A DNA stretch of 43,292 nucleotides. Origin: Coriobacteriales bacterium (GTDB lineage Bacteria > Actinomycetota > Coriobacteriia > Coriobacteriales > UBA8131). The notes under the pieces were generated by a model. It was not told the origin of the DNA. It ran no database searches and saw only the letters and a list, made by a program, of their open reading frames with translations. The position numbers and the translations under genes are program-made. The DNA is taken from the NCBI GenBank assembly GCA_031264075.1, contig JAISEO010000098.1:1-43292 (forward strand), given 5' to 3'. Shown in pieces: positions 41,808 to 43,292 of the stretch (position 1 is the first letter of the stretch; each line of letters opens with the position of its first letter).

Positions 41808-42197
41808 TCAAAAAAGCTGGAAAAAAATCAACGCATTCAAAACAACGACGGCAAGGAACACCACAAGCCTCCGTATCACCGGCCCCGTCCAGCTGCGGCT
41901 CCGCAGCTTGTTCCTTCGGATGCAGAAGTACAGGATCATTGCGATGAGGAAGACAAGGAATATGGGGATGGCGCTTGTAATCATAAGTGATAGATGCTGT
42001 AGGAAAAACGATTCATAGTGTGATTCTGCCGAGGTGTGGTAAAACAGCAAGACGAGTCCGCCAACAAGAACAGCAAAGAATCCGCAGACAGCAAGCAGGA
42101 GATAATCCACCAGTGCCGCGATCAAGTACCCAGCGCCAAGGTCGTCCCGTCTGCTCTCTGGCAGCTGAGGTGCGTTGGGTTCATTACTACCGTTCAT
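41808..42197 (-). CDS. Small three-helix membrane protein of unknown function
   Basis: A 129-residue protein that I do not recognise. It has a polar N-terminus (1-22), then hydrophobic helices at about 23-52, 70-93 and 107-128, with a basic loop (CIRRNKLRSRSWTGPVIRR) between the last two. The ATG overlaps the end of the surface-protein gene upstream by 11 bp, so the two are probably expressed together. It is convergent with xpt. The base composition (A/T-richer, poly-A runs near its 3' end) differs from the purine operon, so it may have a different history. Confidence 0.75.
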   Translation of the reverse strand: MNGSNEPNAPQLPESRRDDLGAGYLIAALVDYLLLAVCGFFAVLVGGLVLLFYHTSAESHYESFFLQHLSLMITSAIPIFLVFLIAMILYFCIRRNKLRSRSWTGPVIRRLVVFLAVVVLNALIFFQLF

Positions 42198-43292
42198 CCT
42201 GCCTCCGTTTCGCTCTCATCCTTGTCAGTACAGCGATGTAGACAAGGATGCCAACTGCGACTATTACAACGGCCCCTATGACAAAGGGGACAAGGGAAGG
42301 GGCTGCCTCGGTCTGTTGGAGATCCGTGTCGGTTGCTTGACTGAGCGCACTCTCTGTCTGTGCAGATGGCCGAACTGCGGAATTCTGAAGGGCCTGCTGA
42401 TTGTTGGCTGGAGAGGCAGAGGCAGAGGCAGAGCTGCCCTGATCAGAGCCGTTTGTGAGTAAACTATCTACAAGAAAAGTAAGAGGAACTGCCTGTGACG
42501 TGTTGCCTGCATTGGCTCCACCATCTGATCTGCCGCCGTTGTTCCCAACAGGCCCGGTGCTCGGCCCCCTGTCATCGCCCTCATCGCTACCGGTTTCTAT
42601 CTCCCTTTCCACATAGCGACCGTTTGCAGCTGCAGAAGGGGAGCGGTCTATGGTACCGTCACCGTCATCATCAATGGCGAGTACCGTGTCTGTGTCTGGG
42701 TCAGACCCGGTGAGAATCTTCGTGTCCTCGGTGATACGGATGCTCTCAAAGGTGCGGCGCTGCTCCAACTCACCCTCTTCGTCAAAGAAGCGGATTTCGT
42801 AGTCCATCGTGCCTGTGTCGGTACCGTCTAGTGAGATGGTATAGTCTGTCCTCGGGTCAAGGCAGAGAAGCTTTATCTCACCGTCCTCGCCCATGGGGTC
42901 AAGCCTGCCAAAGGAGGAGAGCCTGCGGTAGTCGTCAGAAGCAGAGGAGAGATAGTCGCCCTCTGCCTCTATACGCACATCCACAGGACAGGCAATGCGG
43001 ATGACGAGGAAGTGGGTCGAGACAAGCTCATCTACGAGCTCGGGCACCTCGTCTTCGGGAAGCGACAGGATAGCCACTATCCTGTCAAGGCTCCGTTTTG
43101 CGGCCTCGGCCCTGGCGGGGTTTTCAGGACTGCCGATAGTGCCGGTATGGTCGTGAGATTCTCGTCGTAGTAGACATCCCCCGCACTCGGCAGTGAGCCG
43201 GACAGGAGGATGAGGCTCTTTTTCGCCCCTGGACGGCCTGACATCTCGTCCTTTTCTACGAGGCGGGTTATCGACTGAGCCAGGTTGGTGGT
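42187..43292 (-). CDS. Membrane-anchored surface protein, frameshifted and cut by the window edge
   Basis: From 43077 to 42187 one frame gives 296 residues: a beta-rich domain (VSTHFLVIRIACPVDVRIEAEGD..., LDPRTDYTISLDG, DYEIRFFDEEGE), an Asp/Gly/Ser-rich linker, and a C-terminal TM helix (LVPFVIGAVVIVAVGILVYIAVL) followed by RMRAKRRQDER, a type I surface protein layout. Upstream the gene continues to the edge in a different frame (reading LILLSGSLPSAGDVYYDEN and TTIPALSAVLK). Adding one A to the A4C4 run at 43124-43117 would join them as AVLKNPARAEAAKRSLDR. So there is either a real frameshift or a sequencing error. Family unknown; the start lies outside the window. Confidence 0.75.
   Translation of the reverse strand, partial: HQPGSVDNPPRRKGRDVRPSRGEKEPHPPVRLTAECGGCLLRRESHDHTGTIGSPENPARAEAAKRSLDRIVAILSLPEDEVPELVDELVSTHFLVIRIACPVDVRIEAEGDYLSSASDDYRRLSSFGRLDPMGEDGEIKLLCLDPRTDYTISLDGTDTGTMDYEIRFFDEEGELEQRRTFESIRITEDTKILTGSDPDTDTVLAIDDDGDGTIDRSPSAAANGRYVEREIETGSDEGDDRGPSTGPVGNNGGRSDGGANAGNTSQAVPLTFLVDSLLTNGSDQGSSASASASPANNQQALQNSAVRPSAQTESALSQATDTDLQQTEAAPSLVPFVIGAVVIVAVGILVYIAVLTRMRAKRRQDER

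Overview
The window is a dense, GC-rich bacterial chromosome segment. Its gene content, use of GTG/TTG starts, lipoproteins with Ser/Gly/Thr-rich linkers, and a secreted L,D-transpeptidase with ricin-type repeats suggest an actinobacterium, most likely of the class Coriobacteriia. That placement is inference from gene style and is not proven by a marker gene. No rRNA, tRNA, CRISPR array or transposase gene was found.

Region 1 (1-9840, minus strand) is an almost complete histidine operon read hisZ-hisG-hisD-hisC-hisB-hisH-hisA-hisF-hisI-hisE, followed by a translationally coupled single-pass membrane protein of unknown role. A good promoter with an inverted repeat in its spacer lies just upstream of hisZ. 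Between hisD and hisC a known type of interspersed repeat sits between two copies of the hisC translation start. At the far left, positions 5-162 form a nearly uninterrupted hairpin whose G.U pairs are strongly biased to one strand.

Region 2 (about 10100-20900) is about the cell envelope. It holds UDP-galactopyranose mutase and a family 2 glycosyltransferase (plus strand). Facing them are a two-domain glycosyltransferase, a UDP-GlcNAc 2-epimerase, a secreted protein with twelve ricin-like repeats and a YkuD L,D-transpeptidase domain, an acyl-CoA ligase-like enzyme and an FHA/zinc-ribbon protein (minus strand).

Region 3 (21100-27900, plus) is a two-component system followed by a heterodimeric ABC exporter. 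The response regulator has an acidic insertion in its DNA-binding domain, and one exporter half has a large extracytoplasmic insertion. Region 4 (28050-31535, plus) is a molybdate-type ABC importer, modABC, in which the permease carries a secreted N-terminal domain of about 200 residues.

Region 5 (31560-35618) is a redox pair: a flavin/[2Fe-2S] reductase and a CrtI-like flavoprotein with a very histidine-rich N-terminus. They are divergent from a FadR/GntR-type regulator across a short region with TGGTATA-like half-sites. Region 6 (36034-41755, plus) is a BMP-type purine nucleoside importer (lipoprotein, double ATPase, two permeases) ending in xanthine phosphoribosyltransferase, preceded by a long structured-looking leader. 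Region 7 (41808-43292, minus) holds a small membrane protein and the frameshifted, edge-truncated gene of a membrane-anchored surface protein.
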